DNA of 64,000 nucleotides from Burkholderia lata (GTDB taxonomy: Bacteria; Pseudomonadota; Gammaproteobacteria; Burkholderiales; Burkholderiaceae). The stretch is from contig NC_007509.1 in NCBI RefSeq assembly GCF_000012945.1, positions 682,001 through 746,000 of the forward strand, read 5' to 3'. The translations under genes were made by a program, and so were the position numbers. The notes beneath the pieces are model-generated. The model was given only the letters and a program-made list of their open reading frames with translations, had not been told where the DNA came from and searched no databases. This document shows, one piece after another, positions 52,856 to 60,843 of the stretch (positions are counted from its first letter, which is position 1; every line of letters begins with the position of its first letter).

Positions 52856-53278
52856 TGACTGTCTCCGTTAATGATGGTTCTTGATGTTTCGCTGCGCGTC
52901 ATCGACGGGACGGTCCTCGTCCCTGTTGCGTGCAGCGTCGGTTGCGTCGGCCGCTCGATGCGGCCTTGCGATGGAACTGGTGAGCGATCTTGCTGTTGAA
53001 GCACAGGCCGTCGCGTCTGTCTCGTGCTGGCAACGCGTCGTCGATGGTCAGGCCGGGCGCCGACCGGCCGCAGGTGTTCGTCACGCCAACATGCGTGGAA
53101 AGCGCCCCGCTTTCGCGCAGCCGGCGGCGCCAATGATCCGAAGCAATGCGTTTCACCCTCCATGCTTGTTCAATCATTTGTATTTCTAATTGTTCGCATA
53201 ATGCAGTGAAGCACCCTGCGACCGCCTGCGCCTGATTCGTTCGATCCGTGGCCCGATGCATGCGACGTAGTAACGAAG

Positions 53279-53349
53279 ATGGTAGTCATCGCGTCCGGCA
53301 ACGCTCAAGTCGTGACTCGCGAATCTGCGATTCACGATGCACGAATCGT
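53279..53349 (-). promoter_or_regulatory. promoter B with LysR-type box, towards the aldehyde dehydrogenase
   Basis: On the minus strand: TTC (53345-53343), nine bases, GAA (53333-53331). CTTGA begins 36 bp on, with -35 TTGAGC (complement of 53303-53308), 18 bp, and -10 TACCAT (complement of 53279-53284). Confidence 0.7.
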
Positions 53350-53374
53350 CGCGTCGCGATGCCATCGCGACGCG

Positions 53375-53440
53375 TTCGTATTCCGGAACTCGTGCGCTCA
53401 CGAATCGTCACTTGAGGCGCTCATCGCGCGCTTCTAGTAT
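53375..53440 (+). promoter_or_regulatory. promoter E with LysR-type box, for the racemase/CoA-transferase operon
   Basis: TTC at 53375-53377 and GAA at 53386-53388 (one base closer than in the other copies, but T-N11-A is kept). CTTGA begins exactly 36 bp after the first T, with -35 TTGAGG at 53412-53417, 17 bp, and -10 TAGTAT at 53435-53440. The coding start at 53517 is about 70 nt downstream. Confidence 0.7.
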
Positions 53441-53516
53441 TTCCGCATGGCCCGCATCCGGGCCGGCACGCTCCGGGCCGGACGGCTGCGCGACAGAATC
53501 ACACCGGGAGACAATC

Positions 53517-54677
53517 TTGAAAGACAACGCAGGAGCCGGACCGCTTGCCGGTCTGAAAATCATCGAACTCGGCGGAATCGGGCCGGGCCCGTTCTGTGCG
53601 ATGCTGCTGGCGGACATGGGCGCCGACGTGCTGCGCCTCGACCGCATCGTGCCGTCGGACAGCGGCGTGCACATGGATCACCGCTTCAATCTGCTCAACC
53701 GCGGCCGCCGCTCGGTGGCCATCGACCTGAAGCGGCCGCAGGCCGTCGAACTGGTCAAGCGGCTCACCGCATCCGCCGACGCGGCGCTCGAAGGCTTTCG
53801 CCCCGGCGTGGCCGAGCGGCTCGGCCTGGGCCCCGACGACCTGCTGGCGCACAATCCGCGCCTCGTCTACGGTCGCATGACCGGCTGGGGCCAGGACGGC
53901 CCGCTTGCGCAGGCGCCCGGACACGACATGAACTACATCTCGCTGAGTGGCGCGTTGCACACGATCGGCGAACGCGACGGGCCGCCGGTGCCGCCGCTCA
54001 ACCTGGTCGGCGATTTCGGCGGCGGCGCGATGTATCTCGCGTTCGGCATGGTCTGCGCGATGCTGGAAGCCGCGCGCTCCGGCACCGGACAGGTGGTCGA
54101 TGCGTCGATGGTCGACGGCTCCGCGCATCTGATGACGCTGATCTACGGCATGTACGCGGCCGGCGCATGGAGCGACCGGCGCGGCGACAACCGACTCGAT
54201 TCGGGCACACCGTGGTACAGCGTCTACCGCACGCGCGACGATCGCTACGTGTCGCTCGCGTCCAACGAGCCGCGCTTCTATCGGGAAACGCTCGCGCTGC
54301 TGGGGCTCTCCGACACGCCGCTCCCCGATCAGCACGACCGCCACGGCTGGCCCGTGCTGCGCGAGCATTTCACTCGGGTGTTCGCCACGAAGACGCGTGA
54401 CGAATGGTGCGCGCTCGCGGCCGGCACCGACGTCTGCCTCGCTCCCGTGCTGTCGCTCGCCGAAGCGCCGCATCACCCGCACAACGTCGCCCGCGGCACG
54501 TTCGTCGAAGTCGACGGCATCGTGCAGCCGGGGCCGGCGCCCCGTTTCAGCCGGACGAAGCCGACGCTGCGCGGCGGTGCGCCCGCGCCCGGCGCCCATA
54601 CGACGGATGCATTGCGCGACTGGGGCATCGACGCTCGCGAAGTCGATGCGCTGCGCGCCGAGGGGGTCCTGCAATGA
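53517..54677 (+). CDS. alpha-methylacyl-CoA racemase-like (CaiB/BaiF family III)
   Basis: This 386-residue type III CoA-transferase-fold protein belongs to the racemase branch: GHDMNYISLSGALHTIG near residue 140 carries the catalytic His and VGDFGGGAMYLAFG near residue 168 the catalytic Asp. It is a paralogue of the protein at 11014. Homology begins at a TTG (53517) with GGGAGACAATC ahead, so TTG is taken as the start; an in-frame extension to 53337 would run through the promoter. Its stop overlaps the next gene's ATG (ATGA), implying coupling. It indicates a 2-methyl-branched intermediate in module 5 too. Confidence 0.9.
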   Translation: MKDNAGAGPLAGLKIIELGGIGPGPFCAMLLADMGADVLRLDRIVPSDSGVHMDHRFNLLNRGRRSVAIDLKRPQAVELVKRLTASADAALEGFRPGVAERLGLGPDDLLAHNPRLVYGRMTGWGQDGPLAQAPGHDMNYISLSGALHTIGERDGPPVPPLNLVGDFGGGAMYLAFGMVCAMLEAARSGTGQVVDASMVDGSAHLMTLIYGMYAAGAWSDRRGDNRLDSGTPWYSVYRTRDDRYVSLASNEPRFYRETLALLGLSDTPLPDQHDRHGWPVLREHFTRVFATKTRDEWCALAAGTDVCLAPVLSLAEAPHHPHNVARGTFVEVDGIVQPGPAPRFSRTKPTLRGGAPAPGAHTTDALRDWGIDAREVDALRAEGVLQ

Positions 54678-55915
54678 ACGCAACCGACAACACGCAGGCG
54701 AACACCGTCGACCGGCCGCTGGACGGCGTGCGGGTACTCGCCATCGAGAATTTCATTGCGGGCCCCTATGCGTCGATGTGGCTCGCCGATGCCGGCGCGG
54801 AAGTGGTCAAGGTCGAATCGCGCGAAGGCGGAGATTTTTCCCGCAGCACGAGCCCCGTCAAGACCGACGCGCACGGCGTCGCGCACGGCCTGTCGTTTCT
54901 GCGCTCGAACCGCAACAAGAAGAGCGTCACGCTCGACCTGAAGCATCCCGACGGCAAGCGGATCTTCATCGAGCTGGCGCGCGAAGCCGATATCGTCGTG
55001 GAAAACCTGCGCCCCGGCGTCATGGATCGGCTCGGCATCGGTTACGACGTGTTGCGCGAACACAATCCGCGCCTGATCTACGTCGCGATCTCCGGGTTCG
55101 GCCACACCGACGTGAAGCCCAGTCCGTACACGGATTACCCGGCGTTCGACATCGTCGGGCAGGCGATGAGCGGGCTGATGTACCGGCCCGAGCGCACCGG
55201 CGATCGTCCGACCTATCTCGGCTTTTCGCTGGCCGACCTGCAAGGCGGCATCCTGGCGATGCAGGGCGCACTGCTGGCGCTCTATCAGCGCCAGCGCACC
55301 GGCCGCGGCAAGAAGGTCGACATTTCGCTCTACGATGCGTCGCTGATCCAGAACGAGATCTCGGTTGCGATGTATTCCGCGCTGCGCCAGCCCACGCCGC
55401 CGGGCGTGCATGCGGTCACCGCGCCGTTCGGCACCTATCGCGCGAACGACGGCTATATCGTCATCGCCGTGCTCGGCGAGCATATCTGGCGACGGTTCTG
55501 CGACGTGATCGGTCGGCCGGAACTGCCCGACGATCCGCGCTTTGTCGACGGCATCTCCCGCCGTGCCAATGGCGACGTGCTCAACAGCCACATCGATGCA
55601 TGGCTGGCCGCACGGACCCGCGCGGACGCCGTCCGGATGTTGCGTGACGGCGGGGTGCCGGCCTCGGTGGTGAACGATGTCGCCGACCTGTTCGACTGCC
55701 CGCACGTTGCCGCCCGCGACATGCTGATGACACTCGACGACCCGGTCTGGGGGCCGATCCAGGTCGCCGGCAACCCGATCAAGATGTCGGACGTGCCGGA
55801 ACCCGAAGCCGGTCTGCCGCCGCAACTGGGCCAGCACACGCAGGCCGTGCTCGAGGCGTGGCTGCAGATGGACGGCGACGAAGTCGCCGCGCTGCGCTCG
55901 CGGCAGGTCATCTGA
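54674..55915 (+). CDS. CaiB/BaiF family III CoA-transferase
   Basis: This 413-residue type III CoA-transferase starts LAIENFIAGPYASMWLADAGAEVVKVES. ISGFGHTDVKPSP is near residue 145, and GFSLADLQGGILAMQGALLAL near residue 183 carries the catalytic Asp. Lacking the racemase-type GHD.NY signature of its upstream neighbour, it is more likely a true CoA-transferase, passing CoA between the substrate acid and a product acid. Its ATG overlaps the racemase stop, with GAGGGGG as ribosome site. It ends at a strong shared terminator. Confidence 0.92.
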   Translation: MNATDNTQANTVDRPLDGVRVLAIENFIAGPYASMWLADAGAEVVKVESREGGDFSRSTSPVKTDAHGVAHGLSFLRSNRNKKSVTLDLKHPDGKRIFIELAREADIVVENLRPGVMDRLGIGYDVLREHNPRLIYVAISGFGHTDVKPSPYTDYPAFDIVGQAMSGLMYRPERTGDRPTYLGFSLADLQGGILAMQGALLALYQRQRTGRGKKVDISLYDASLIQNEISVAMYSALRQPTPPGVHAVTAPFGTYRANDGYIVIAVLGEHIWRRFCDVIGRPELPDDPRFVDGISRRANGDVLNSHIDAWLAARTRADAVRMLRDGGVPASVVNDVADLFDCPHVAARDMLMTLDDPVWGPIQVAGNPIKMSDVPEPEAGLPPQLGQHTQAVLEAWLQMDGDEVAALRSRQVI

Positions 55916-55925
55916 AACCCGGAAG

Positions 55926-55967
55926 CACCGAGGGCATCGCGCATGGGTTAGCGCGATGCCCTCGGTG
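55926..55967. terminator. bidirectional terminator between convergent genes
   Basis: A perfect 17-bp inverted repeat (55926-55942 with 55951-55967, 8-nt loop) starts 11 bp after the CoA-transferase stop and ends 24 bp before the SDR stop. Confidence 0.8.
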
Positions 55968-55990
55968 GAATGCACACTCGACGGTTTGCG

Positions 55991-56749
55991 TCAGAGCGCG
56001 GTAAAGCCGCCATCGACGACAAGTTCGGCACCGGTCATGTACGACGATTCGTCGCTGGCCAGGAACAGCACCACGGTCGCGACTTCCTCGGGCCGCCCCG
56101 CGCGCGCCAGCGGAATCTTCGAGTGGATGACCTTGATGACGTCCGGATCGTCGAACAGGTATTCGCTCTGCGGTGTGCGGATCACGCCCGGATGAACCGA
56201 GTTCACGCGAATCCCGCGGCCGGCCAGATCGATGGCGGCACACTTGGAAAGCAGCCGGTTCGCGCCCTTCGATGCGCCGTAGCCCGGGTGGAGCCCCGGA
56301 AATGCGATCATGCCGGCGATCGACGACATGTTGACGATCGATCCGCCGCCGGTGCGCTCCATCGCCGGAATGACCGTCTTGATCCCCAGGAACTGGCCGT
56401 TGAGATTCAGCTCGATCAGCTTGTTCAGGCTTTCGAGTGTCGCCTGCTCCCAGGTATCCGGCGTGCCGGGCAACCCGGCGTTGTTGACGAGCACGTCGAC
56501 TCGCCCCCACGCCGCGAGTGCCTTGTCGACGGCCGCCTGCCATTGCGCCGCATCGGTGACGTCGAGGCCGCAGTGTTCGGCGCTCAGCCCCTGTTCGCGA
56601 ATCCCGGCGGCCACCTGCGCCGCGCCGTCGGCGCGGATGTCGGTCACCAGCACGTTGGCGCCCTCGCGCGCGAGCAATCCGGCCCCGGCCGCGCCCATGC
56701 CGCTCGCGGCGCCTGTAATGATGACCGTCTTGCCTTTCATGCGATTCAT
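55991..56749 (-). CDS. SDR family oxidoreductase
   Basis: This 252-residue classical SDR has TGAASGMGAAGAG at the dinucleotide site, TDIR after the second strand, NNAG near residue 85, and catalytic Ser, Tyr and Lys in MSSIAG and YGASK, ending in VVDGGFTAL. It is a near relative of the SDR at 25807. The ATG at 56749 follows CGGGAGTTTCAA; the longer frame is rejected. It lies 100 bp after the AAHS transporter stop on the same strand and is probably transcribed with it from promoter C. Confidence 0.9.
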   Translation of the reverse strand: MNRMKGKTVIITGAASGMGAAGAGLLAREGANVLVTDIRADGAAQVAAGIREQGLSAEHCGLDVTDAAQWQAAVDKALAAWGRVDVLVNNAGLPGTPDTWEQATLESLNKLIELNLNGQFLGIKTVIPAMERTGGGSIVNMSSIAGMIAFPGLHPGYGASKGANRLLSKCAAIDLAGRGIRVNSVHPGVIRTPQSEYLFDDPDVIKVIHSKIPLARAGRPEEVATVVLFLASDESSYMTGAELVVDGGFTAL

Positions 56750-56848
56750 TTGAAACTCCCGTTCGATTGGTTGGATTGTCGACTTCACTGGATCTTCGGA
56801 GTACTGATTCCCTGAAACATCGCTGCGCCTCGGCATACGCCCCGCACG

Positions 56849-58219
56849 CTAGGCGCTGCCTTCGCCGACGGCGCCCAGCTCGCCGGCGCGATCGTGCGCC
56901 GCACGGCTCCTGATGCGGTCGGACAACCGGTCGTTGACCAGCGCGACGGCGAGTGCGCCGATCACCGCCGGAATCGCCATCGCATAGAAGTTGAAACGCA
57001 GCGGCAGCGCGAGCCCCACGATCACCCCGATGAGGATCGGGCCGAACATCGCACCGAGGCGCCCGATCCCCGCGGCCCAACCTACCCCGGTCGAGCGCAC
57101 GTTGGTCGGGTAGAACTGGCCCGCGTAGGCGTAGACCACGATCTGCGTGCCGATCGTGCAGGCGCCGGCAACGGTCACGACCGCGTAGAGAACCGCAGTG
57201 GGCGCCTGGTAGCCGAGCAGCGCGATCGAGACGGCCGCGACCAGGTACATGCCGATCAGCACGCGCTGGATATTGAGGCGATCGGCCAGCCAGCCGCCGC
57301 CGATCGCGCCGACCACCGCGCCGAGATTCATCGCCATCACGAACGTCAGCGCCGAGCCGAGGCTGTACCCGGCGGACGCCATCAGCTTGGTCAGCCACGA
57401 ACTCAGCCCGTAGACCATGAAGAGATTGGTGATGCAGGTCACCCAGAACATCAGCGTGCTGAACGCACGCCCTTCGCTGAAGAGCGCGCCAAGCAGCCTC
57501 GTCGGGCCGGCCTCCTCCTTCGGCATCGCGAAGCGGTCACCGGGCCGGGGAACCTCGCCGGGCATCAGCCGTTGCGCGATCCGGCGCACGTCCGCGTCAC
57601 GGCCCTTGAGCACCAGGAACGACAGCGATTCGGGCAGCGTGCGCCAGATCACCGGAACCAGCACGATCGGCACGGCCGCCGCGTAATAGATCGACCGCCA
57701 CCCGTAGTTTTCCAACAGGGTCTTGCCCAGCAACGCCGCCAGCACCCCGCCCCCCGAGTAGCCCGCGAACATCAGCGACACGAGCATGCTGCGCATGCGC
57801 CGCGGCGAATACTCCGTCATCTGCGCGGCGCACGTGGGTGCGATGCCGCCGAGGCCCAGTCCCGCCAGGAACCGCAACGCGCAAAACGCGACGGCGCTCG
57901 AGACTGCGCCGGCCGCCGCGCTGAATACGCTGAAGAGCAGCACGCACAGCACGATCGCCGGGCGTCGCCCGATACGGTCGGCGACGCTGCCCAGCAGAAT
58001 GCTGCCGACCATCATGCCGAACAGGCTCGAACTGGCGATCACGCCTGCCATGACGGGTGAAATGTGCATCGCCTTCATGATCAGCGGCAGCGAAATGCCG
58101 ACGATCGCGAGGTCGTACCCGTCGAGAATCATGATCAGGATGCACCAGCAAAGCACGACGGCGTGGAATCGACCGAATCGGGCTTCGTCGATCACCGCCT
58201 GCAAATCGAATTGACGCAT
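56849..58219 (-). CDS. MFS transporter, aromatic acid:H+ symporter (AAHS) type
   Basis: This 456-residue inner-membrane protein has about 12 spans. LDGYDLAIVGISLP in the first span contains the DGYD motif needed for transport in PcaK-type symporters; GSVADRIGRRPAIVL near residue 80 and GGWLADRLNIQRVLIG near residue 310 are the MFS loop motifs. The family imports aromatic and other cyclic acids with protons. The ATG at 58219 has AAAGGAACC ahead. Promoter C lies 128 bp upstream and the LysR gene just beyond, so it is probably the inner-membrane importer of the module 5 substrate. Confidence 0.92.
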   Translation of the reverse strand: MRQFDLQAVIDEARFGRFHAVVLCWCILIMILDGYDLAIVGISLPLIMKAMHISPVMAGVIASSSLFGMMVGSILLGSVADRIGRRPAIVLCVLLFSVFSAAAGAVSSAVAFCALRFLAGLGLGGIAPTCAAQMTEYSPRRMRSMLVSLMFAGYSGGGVLAALLGKTLLENYGWRSIYYAAAVPIVLVPVIWRTLPESLSFLVLKGRDADVRRIAQRLMPGEVPRPGDRFAMPKEEAGPTRLLGALFSEGRAFSTLMFWVTCITNLFMVYGLSSWLTKLMASAGYSLGSALTFVMAMNLGAVVGAIGGGWLADRLNIQRVLIGMYLVAAVSIALLGYQAPTAVLYAVVTVAGACTIGTQIVVYAYAGQFYPTNVRSTGVGWAAGIGRLGAMFGPILIGVIVGLALPLRFNFYAMAIPAVIGALAVALVNDRLSDRIRSRAAHDRAGELGAVGEGSA

Positions 58220-58346
58220 GGTTCCTTTGTCTCCGTGTCTGGAAGGTCGCAGTGCCTTTCCTTTTTTCATTCAGCATGGCTCGTGGTCCGGGCCGCCGGC
58301 GGCCGCCGCGCATTCGCACGGTGTGCGTTGCATCGGTGGCGCCATC

Positions 58347-58415
58347 AATGCTATGAGGCGCACGGCGCATCTTCAAATCACGAATTGCGAGGTCGCCGTT
58401 CGCCGTTCACGAACG
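58347..58415 (-). promoter_or_regulatory. promoter C with LysR-type box, for the AAHS transporter
   Basis: On the minus strand: TTC (58412-58410), nine bases, GAA (58400-58398). TTTGA begins 36 bp on, with -35 TTGAAG (complement of 58370-58375), 17 bp, and -10 TAGCAT (complement of 58347-58352). It is located between the transporter and the LysR gene. Confidence 0.75.
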
Positions 58416-58603
58416 TCGGGCGCAGCGGCCCGTGCGGTGTCTGGAACCGGTCAGGATGACGGAGGACGCGGTGCCGCCCGCGATGAGACGCCCGAGGTCG
58501 GCGGCCATGCGGCGGAGCACCGGGAAGGTGGAGTGGGAGTCGGGGAGTCGGGGAAACGGAGCGCTGCGAGCGCGGCGCGATACGGCCGCGCCCGGCCCAT
58601 CGA

Positions 58604-59557
58604 TCAATCGGCCAGCGGGCCGGACGACGGCGCGGCTTTCGGCCGCCCGGTAAGCTGGTCGATCAGCGCGCGCGTGGCCGAGGTCGTGGCCTTGCCTTTT
58701 CGGGTACCGACCCGCAGCACCCGCTCGGCCCACGGCTCCTGGATGTGCAGGACCGCACACCGTTCGTGGCTGTCCATCGAGACCATGCATTCCGGGAGCA
58801 CCGTCACGCCAAGGCCCGCCTGTACGAGACTCAATGCGACGTCGGCGCCCGACACGGTAAACCTGGCGCGAATCGTCTCCCCGAGCGCATGCGCGGCTTC
58901 GTTGACCTTGAACATCAGCGTCGTATTGACCGGTTGCGCGATGAAGGGCTCGCGAACGAGATCGAGGGTTTTCACCGTGCGTTGCTCGGCGAGCGGATGA
59001 TTGCGCGGCACGACGGCGACGAAGCTGTCGGTACGATAAGGCAGCGTATCCAGCTGCGAGTCGTCGACGTCGGCGCTCACCACGTACACGCACAGATCGA
59101 CGTCGCCCGTCATCACCGCTCGCACGAGGTTCGTGTTGGGCTCCTGCTTCAGCTCGAGTTCGACCTGCGGAAAATTGCGTGCGAACTCGCCGAATTCGCG
59201 CCCCAGATACTGGACGACGCTGGCACCCGTCGACGCAACGCTGACGTGTCCGCGTACGCCCGCCGAAAATTCGCAGAGCTCGCGCCGCATGTCCTCGAAG
59301 TTTTCGAACATCTGCCGCAAGTAGCGTGCAAGCACTTCACCTGCCGCATTCGGAACGACCCCGTTCGGGATGCGTTCGAGCAATTGCACGCCGGCAATGT
59401 CCTCGAGGTCCTGGACCCGCTTCGTCGCGGCGGATGGCGCGATGTTCTCCCGCGTCGCGGCACGCCGGATCTGGCGCTCCTCCACGACCGTGAGAAACAG
59501 GCGCAACGTAAAGAGGTCGACCCGGCGGGTCAAACCGTGCACGCTCAACGCACTCAT
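58604..59557 (-). CDS. LysR family transcriptional regulator, candidate master of module 5
   Basis: This 317-residue LysR-type regulator has an N-terminal HTH (LRLFLTVVEERQIRRAATRENIAPSAATKRVQDLEDIAGVQLLER, about residues 18-62) and a periplasmic-binding-fold effector domain from residue 95, with GADVALSLVQAGLGVTVLPECM near residue 240. RRAATRENIAPSAATKRVQDLE resembles regulators of CoA-dependent catabolism. The ATG at 59557 follows GGAAGGAGACATC. Eight promoters from 42 to 60.5 kb share a TTC-N9-GAA box near -65, and this is the only LysR gene in the window, so it is their likely activator. Confidence 0.93.
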   Translation of the reverse strand: MSALSVHGLTRRVDLFTLRLFLTVVEERQIRRAATRENIAPSAATKRVQDLEDIAGVQLLERIPNGVVPNAAGEVLARYLRQMFENFEDMRRELCEFSAGVRGHVSVASTGASVVQYLGREFGEFARNFPQVELELKQEPNTNLVRAVMTGDVDLCVYVVSADVDDSQLDTLPYRTDSFVAVVPRNHPLAEQRTVKTLDLVREPFIAQPVNTTLMFKVNEAAHALGETIRARFTVSGADVALSLVQAGLGVTVLPECMVSMDSHERCAVLHIQEPWAERVLRVGTRKGKATTSATRALIDQLTGRPKAAPSSGPLAD

Positions 59558-59890
59558 GATGTCTCCTTCCGTCCGGTCGCCCGATCGTACGCTCGCGGCA
59601 GCGATCGACTGGCGGCGACACGGCACTGTGCTCGCTCCACGATGGCGCAGGTTGACCCGTCGCTTATCGGGGATGCACGTTTTTATGGGAATCCTGTCCG
59701 GGAAACGAACAGTTGAAGCCGTCTTTCCTGATCACCGGTTGCACGGCCGATGCATCGGATCGGCAGCGTGACGACGGGCGACTTTCCACGGATGTCAGGC
59801 GCACACGGTAGCATCAACGCGCTCGGCGTGCTCGCGAGTCGCGCGTTCGCAGCCGGTCGTGCGGGATCGGCCGCAACGCGCCGGCGGTCG
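59558..59890. other. intergenic region upstream of the LysR gene
   Basis: 333 bp between the LysR start and the MaoC stop, both on the minus strand. I found no copy of the TTC-N9-GAA/36-bp promoter here and no gene. Confidence 0.5.
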
Positions 59891-60358
59891 TCACTGGAGC
59901 GGCAATGCGGGCGTCGACATCGACCATTGGCTCCGAAACTTGATTACCAGCTCGTTGCGCTGATTGTAGACACGACATTCGAACTCGATCACGGCGCCTT
60001 CGTGACCCGCATCGCACCGGTCCACGGTCTCGCTTTCTGCCCAGATCGTATCGCCGACGAAAACGGGCCGGACGAAGCGGACGTCCGTGCAGCCCAGTCC
60101 GATGGAACGAATCGTCTGATTCAGTTCGTATGCGTGCGCACCGCTGGCCACGCACAATACGAACGTGCTGTTTGCCACTCGCGCGTGGTACGGGGACGAT
60201 CCGCCGTGCTCGACATCCAGATACAACGGCTCTGCGTTATGCGTCAGCGTGCTGAACAGCAGGTTGCAGGCCTCGGTGAGCGTATGCTGAATCGGGTGCC
60301 GGTAAGTCGCACCGATCACGAATCGGTCAAGGTAGCCGCCGGACATGGCTTCCGTCAT
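59891..60358 (-). CDS. MaoC-type hotdog dehydratase
   Basis: This 155-residue single-hotdog protein reads YLDRFVIGATYRHPIQHTLTEACNLLFSTLTHN, then NAEPLYLDVEHGGSSPYHARVANSTFVLCVASG at residues 40-72. It is homologous to the MaoC protein at 47396; the central N..PL(H/Y)(I/L)D is kept but the His of the other copy is Tyr here. It should hydrate an enoyl-CoA or partner the other MaoC protein as a heterodimer, which occurs in steroid side-chain hydratases. GGAGGGCATC precedes the ATG at 60358; upstream in-frame codons are rejected. Promoter D lies 73 bp upstream. Confidence 0.87.
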   Translation of the reverse strand: MTEAMSGGYLDRFVIGATYRHPIQHTLTEACNLLFSTLTHNAEPLYLDVEHGGSSPYHARVANSTFVLCVASGAHAYELNQTIRSIGLGCTDVRFVRPVFVGDTIWAESETVDRCDAGHEGAVIEFECRVYNQRNELVIKFRSQWSMSTPALPLQ

Positions 60359-60690
60359 GATGCCCTCCTCCTCTCCCTCTTCCTTGCTTCCCAAATTCGA
60401 TGTTGCGGGGATACTGCGAATGCTTCACCAAGGGTAAATGCCCGGCACACGTGCGCCAAGTCGCGTTCGGCGCATGGGCGATTCGCGAACGGCGATTTCG
60501 TGCGGGCAACGGCATGCCGCTGTCGAGGTTTACCCGACAACCGGGGATCACATTGGATGGCGGTGGACGGATCGGAAAGCGATCGGTCAGACGGTCACGT
60601 GGATTCCGGCGAACGGTTCGACCGGTGGCGAGGTGAGGCGCGGCGCGGCGAGATCAGCGCGATAGACGGCGGGTGTGAGGAAATCCGGAT
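60359..60690. other. intergenic region with promoter D
   Basis: Holds promoter D (60431-60496). The remaining DNA up to the metalloprotease terminator shows no gene. Confidence 0.55.
60431..60496 (-). promoter_or_regulatory. promoter D with LysR-type box, for the second MaoC gene
   Basis: On the minus strand: ATC (60496-60494), nine bases, GAA (60484-60482). CTTGG begins 36 bp on, with -35 TTGGCG (complement of 60454-60459), 17 bp, and -10 TACCCT (complement of 60431-60436). The GCGAATCGC part of the box is identical to promoter A. Confidence 0.6.
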
Positions 60691-60728
60691 GCAAGAAAAT
60701 CGACCGCCTGCAACCGCAGGCGGTCGAT
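60691..60728 (-). terminator. rho-independent terminator of the metalloprotease gene
   Basis: A perfect 13-bp stem (60716-60728 with 60699-60711) and a 4-nt loop, followed on the minus strand by TTTTCTTGC. Confidence 0.8.
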
Positions 60729-60843
60729 CAACCTCTGCCCGTCGTTCGCCCGGGCATCGCGTGGCTTCGATCGGTTCGCACTTCTCCGAAGCGAAGGTCC
60801 GCCACGCGATCTCCGGGCGTTCAACGCACTCAGACCGGCACCG

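Larger units (their letters stand above)
52856..53516. other. divergent regulatory region with promoters B and E
   Basis: 661 bp between the aldehyde dehydrogenase and the racemase genes. Promoter B (minus) and promoter E (plus) sit within 53279-53440, back to back. The 420 bp between promoter B and the dehydrogenase start carry an open frame of about 120 codons (53261 to 52899, minus) without recognisable homology; it may be a leader or a small unknown gene. Confidence 0.55.

Noticed and set aside
59558..59890. LysR-type box at the LysR gene's own promoter
   Set aside because: No TTC-N9-GAA at the fixed 36-bp distance from a -35 could be found.
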